This document shows, one piece after another, positions 60,301 through 64,000 of a stretch of DNA of 64,000 bases. The notes under the pieces are model-generated. The model was given only the letters and a program-made list of their open reading frames with translations, was not told the origin of the DNA and did not search any database. Made by a program: the position numbers and the translations under genes. Where the stretch lies: the NCBI RefSeq assembly GCF_009870125.1, contig NC_046679.1, forward strand, positions 28,892,001-28,956,000, given 5' to 3'. Origin of the DNA: Drosophila pseudoobscura (Eukaryota > Arthropoda > Insecta > Diptera > Drosophilidae). Each line of letters begins with the position of its first letter. Position 1 is the first letter of the stretch.

Positions 60301-61439
60301 ACAGGTACTTGCATACGAGCATATATTCTGCTACCTTCGATGCTGCATTCAATTGCAGCAGAAGGAAATAAACATGCATCAACCTCGTGCACACGCATCG
60401 CCGTAAACATGTCGCCCTGCCCTGCCCGTTGGAACGATGGAAGGACCTCAGTAGCCATTGGCATGGGCACACACGCCACCAACCGAAACCATGCACGACA
60501 TGCCACTCATTTCGAGTGGTTGCCGTTGCCTCGCCCCCTCCCCCGCCCTGCCACTCCTGCCACATTCAGCAAGCAATTGAATAAAAACATTTCCCCCTTT
60601 TGGGCTGCGGCTTTCATATGCCGATTAAATTAAACTTGCAATTTGTACGATGAGGGGCAGCATCTGGGAAATGCCACAAGGCTATTGTCTGCTACAAAAA
60701 TGAATAGTTCTAACATTTAAGGAATAAAGAAACAATTCTTTTCCATGGAAATCCCTCTAGTAAAATCATTAACCCACAACGAAATCAATCATCAGGCCTT
60801 GACATCGAGCTTCTTTTTATGCTCTCCGGAATAGTTGATTCATTCAAAGTGAAAGCAGCACAAAAAAATAAAAATGTGGGGCATAAATAAATCTGCTTTT
60901 TTGTGTGCAGCTTAAAAGCGCAAATATCGAATATATATATTTTTTGTTGTCCCGGATATAGAAATGTAAATACAATTTATGCATAAATGTGGGTAATGCC
61001 ACACTCTGTAGACGCATTGCACTTGTAAAAAACTATACAACATACTCGTACTCGTATCTGTCGGATACTTTTTTCTTTGTTTTTTTGGTGCAGTTTTCAA
61101 TGTCACTTGGGGGCCGTTAAAAAATGTGAAAATATTTGATATTTGCAGCTTACGCGATTGTACGCGATAGTTCCATAGTATTTCATTTCATTTTTTTTTC
61201 CTTCTTTCTTAGTTTTTTCGGAATATTTCGCGTCGGGGGATTACAGCTTACGGCATTTTACAGCTGAAAGCGAGAGGCCATCATTCCTTTTGTTGAAAAT
61301 TTATGGGAATTCAGTTGGAAATTTCAATGATTTCAATTGACATTTGGACTTTTGATTAGCAGCAGCGTTTTTTGAAGAATTTTTTGTTTAAAAGGAATCA
61401 AATTATTTTCTTGTATTGAAGTTGAAATTTAAAAGTATT
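54351..61439. other. AT-rich non-coding region
   Basis: No supported gene. Low-complexity AT tracts dominate 55150-56000 and 58140-58750, poly-T/CT runs 58785-58900 and 59580-59770, and a C-rich patch 60270-60300. A C-rich 159-codon frame near 60154-60633 has no family features. Confidence 0.4.
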
Positions 61440-62095
61440 GTTGGAACATTTTTCGGGTTATTTATAAAAGTTTCTGTCATTTTTCTAGTAATTTATGGTG
61501 TTTTCATTATGTTCTGGTATTTTTTTGTAGAAAAGCTTTCAGTATTTCTTTGGATATTTTCTGGTATTTTATATAGTAATTTCTGATGTTTTTTAATATT
61601 TTTTGGTATTTTCTATAGTATTTTATTGATTATATTTCTAATATTTTATATAGTTTTTACTTGTATTTTAAACAGTATTTTGTTCTATTTTATATAGTAT
61701 TTGGTCCTATTTTATATAGTATTTTCTGGTATTTTATGGGGTTTTTCGGTAATTTTGTGTATAATTTTTTCTGGTATTTTATATGCTATTTTATTTGTTT
61801 TCTGGTATTTTATAGTATTTTCGATAATTCACGATAATTTAATGATCTTAAGGCATGTTTAGCATAAAAGATTATTTTATGCTATTTTTATATATTTTTT
61901 TGTTATTTTTTTTAATAATTTGGAGTATTTTTTGTAGTATCTTGAGATAATATTGTCTTACATTTTTATACTAAACATTATACTAAAACATTTTCCAATA
62001 TATTTTTCTATTTTTCCAGTGCCTCTGATTTTTTCCCAATATTTTCTGGTATTTTTATAGTGTGTTTTTATTTTAAACTAGGACTAATATTGGGA
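61440..62095 (+). repeat. T-rich degenerate tandem repeat
   Basis: Repeated variants of TTTTCTGGTATTTTATATAG, roughly 20-25 bp apart, run for about 650 bp up to the splice acceptor of the candidate exon. No coding potential. Confidence 0.65.
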
Positions 62096-62110
62096 ATTTC
62101 TCTTTTGCAG

Positions 62111-62153
62111 CGTTAAAATGTTCCTCGAGTATCCTCTATCGATTTACTGCAAG
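62111..62153 (+). CDS. Candidate 43-nt internal or first coding exon
   Basis: Preceded by a strong polypyrimidine tract and TTTTGCAG, and followed by CAAG|GTAAGAAG, both close to consensus. It contains an ATG at 62118 and an open frame MFLEYPLSIYCK that ends in phase 0. This is the only good splice-acceptor/ORF/donor triad I noticed in 53-64 kb. I do not recognise the peptide and see no partner exon in the window, so it may be chance, or the start exon of a gene with large introns. Confidence 0.3.
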
Positions 62154-63677
62154 GTAAGAAGACTCTATGTATCCCATAAAAATACCTACATCATACATGT
62201 ACACACACATCGTTTATTTATCCTTTGGCTACTCTTCAAATCCTTCCTTTGGTGGACTGTTAATGTTCTTGAGTATTTAAATTGGTTTCTTCCCTTTTCT
62301 ATGGGGGAGAAATCAAACCCTTGACGTGAGGAGAGCGTGTAATGTCCATAAAGTGCACTCGAAATGAAATCATGCTTACACATGTAATTCAGAATCAAAT
62401 CAAATTAATTATCTGCTGGCCAAAAACATACATATAAACTGTTATAAAATCGAATTAAAATTACAAAACATTTTGCGGTTTGGGGTCTCATATCCATGGC
62501 AAATGAGCCACATGGCCACTTGAGCTCTGGCTAAATATTTTTCATTTATAAAATTAAATTCAATAAGCTGCAAACCAACAACAGGACTACAATTACATAT
62601 GAATATATATTTATTAGAAATAATAGATATATGTATATTTGTATATTTGTCAGATATATTTGGGTTTTACACAGGTATTTAGTGGTATTTTTATGGGGCC
62701 CGGGCCCCAAACAAAATGTGATTTGGCGCAGACATTTTATCGCTTCCTGAAACGAGTAGCACTCCCCAAAAATTAACATTATTTGGGGCTGGCAATTTAT
62801 TAACATAATACAATTTTCAAATGCATTTCAATGCATTCTCGAAATTTCGAATGCATAGTTTGGGGCTTTATCTCGGTCGCAGCCGGAAAAGCACATCACA
62901 TGCATGGGCGCGGGGTCCCCGTCCAAATTAGCCAAAAAAACACAGGTGGCCTGCTGGCCTGCTGGAACGACAGACGGCTCATTGAACCAGCATTTGCTGC
63001 GCTCGTTATTCTGCCTCCATTCTAGCGCTCGCTCTCTCTCTCTGTTTGCCTACAATTTTGGTATTTGCTTTGGCGGATGCATAATTAATGCATAATTATT
63101 GACAACAAACAGTACAAATGGCAGGCGGAGGGGACTGAATGTGGGGGGTTCACTGAAGTTCAATTCTCCCCACAAAAACACACACACAGATACACTCGGC
63201 GAAAAGTGGCAAAGCCATATTTCCAATATATGTATATTCGGTTTCTGAGCACAAAAATGGGGAAATTTAATAGAATTTATTTTGATTTTGGGCCCATAAT
63301 TAATCCAAATATAAAAAAAAACTTAAAAATAAAATAAAATAAATTATTATTATTAAACTAAATTAATTATATATAAGATTCAAATTATACGGAGCACTGT
63401 CTTAAAATATAAAAGGAAATAAATAAGCAAAATTAAAGAAATGAACAAAAATAATATTAAAAAATAAATAAATACCCAAAAATAAAAATAAATACATAAC
63501 CAAAAATAAGCAAAAAAAAAAGTAATAAAAAATATAAAAATAAACAAAATAAATAAAAAATAATTAAAACAACATATAGTAAGTAAATTAAGTTGTGTTA
63601 TTTAAATTAAAACGAATATATATATTTCTTAAAATATTAAATTAAAAATGTAATATATATTTACTTATTTTAAATAT
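62154..63677. other. AT-rich non-coding region
   Basis: No gene seen; long A/T tracts at 63300-63670. Confidence 0.45.
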
Positions 63678-64000
63678 AAAACGAGGGGGAACGTTGTGAG
63701 TTGCTGCGGACACCGCAACTCTAGAGTTATACCCGATACTAAGTCAGTATGGCTCTCCTCCGGCAGACGCCGCTAATATTTAACGACACGACAAAGAGTG
63801 CGTGCGAGAGAGACAGAAAATCAGTCTGAGCGTGACATCGGGCGCTGCGTAGCCACTGCAAATTGATTTGTTCCTTTTGGCTATAAAAATGTTCTGATCT
63901 GATCCAGATTCCAGAAATTCTGAGATATACGTTTTATAGTGACATCTTAAAGGAGTGTGTGTACCAAATTTGGTTACTCTAGCCTTAATAGTGTCTGAGA
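63678..64000 (+). mobile_element. Helentron/DINE-1-like element, copy F (runs off the window)
   Basis: Same 5' start as copies A and C (AAAACGAGGGGGAACGTTGT). It lacks about 120 bp present in the others: GATCCAGATTC joins directly to AGAAATTCTGAGATATACG near 63910. Confidence 0.7.

Noticed and set aside
60152-60633. 159- and 137-codon frames
   Set aside because: C-rich non-repetitive DNA but no conserved motif, start context or splice partner; opposite frames are equally open.
35974-64000. CRISPR-like or phage-like systems
   Set aside because: Repeats are transposable elements, satellites and microsatellites of a fly genome; there are no spacers or associated genes.

Overview
The window is eukaryotic nuclear DNA from a Drosophila species. 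Genes have short (about 55-65 nt) introns, GC-rich third codon positions and AATAAA poly(A) signals. Several proteins are close to D. melanogaster proteins of the Fdh / Sodh-2 / Tpc1 / Adk3 neighbourhood (chromosome arm 3R, Muller element E). The abundant repeat, with (GTCY)n and (TA)n microsatellites, subterminal inverted repeats and a 3' hairpin, resembles the mini-me/DINE-1 (Helentron-associated) elements abundant in obscura-group flies. An obscura-group species is therefore a reasonable inference, but no species-diagnostic gene was seen.

Layout. 0.1-27 kb is gene-dense: a possible terminal exon fragment (-), Fdh (-), a TMEM169-type membrane protein (+), a broken Sodh-2 copy (+), a divergent PDI-like protein (-), the mitochondrial thiamine pyrophosphate carrier Tpc1 (-), one alpha-arrestin (ARRDC) gene (-) and a second ARRDC gene (+). 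The 8.2 kb first intron of the second ARRDC gene contains two complete genes on the other strand: Adk3 and a seven-exon TTC14 homologue. 27-33.4 kb is non-coding and holds three tandem arrays, one very rich in TCGAT. At 33.5 kb is an alpha1-type 20S proteasome subunit paralogue embedded in tandem arrays. 35.9-44.1 kb is repeat-rich: two Helentron-like copies in inverted orientation, one split by a dead CR1-type LINE, then a third copy. 47-52.4 kb has two copies of a four-exon gene for a small four-TM protein, with an unrecognised 196-residue gene between them. 52.5-64 kb is AT-rich and non-coding apart from one candidate 43-nt exon at 62.1 kb and a Helentron-like copy running off the end.

The genes do not form one pathway. 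Fdh clears formaldehyde via S-hydroxymethylglutathione. Tpc1 and Adk3 are mitochondrial. The two arrestin genes are sister genes with identical 115-nt first coding exons and C-terminal PPxY motifs.

The observations most worth checking are: (i) a shared core of about 27 bp at nine places, inside otherwise different repeats; (ii) a tandem pair of small four-TM genes whose reading frame requires a conserved GC-AG intron; (iii) a Sodh-2 copy that has lost its reading frame and NAD-binding loop while keeping every splice site; (iv) a CGATA/TCGAT-dense array; and (v) a PDI-like protein whose active site reads CYHW. All exon coordinates were worked out by eye from splice signals and reading frame.
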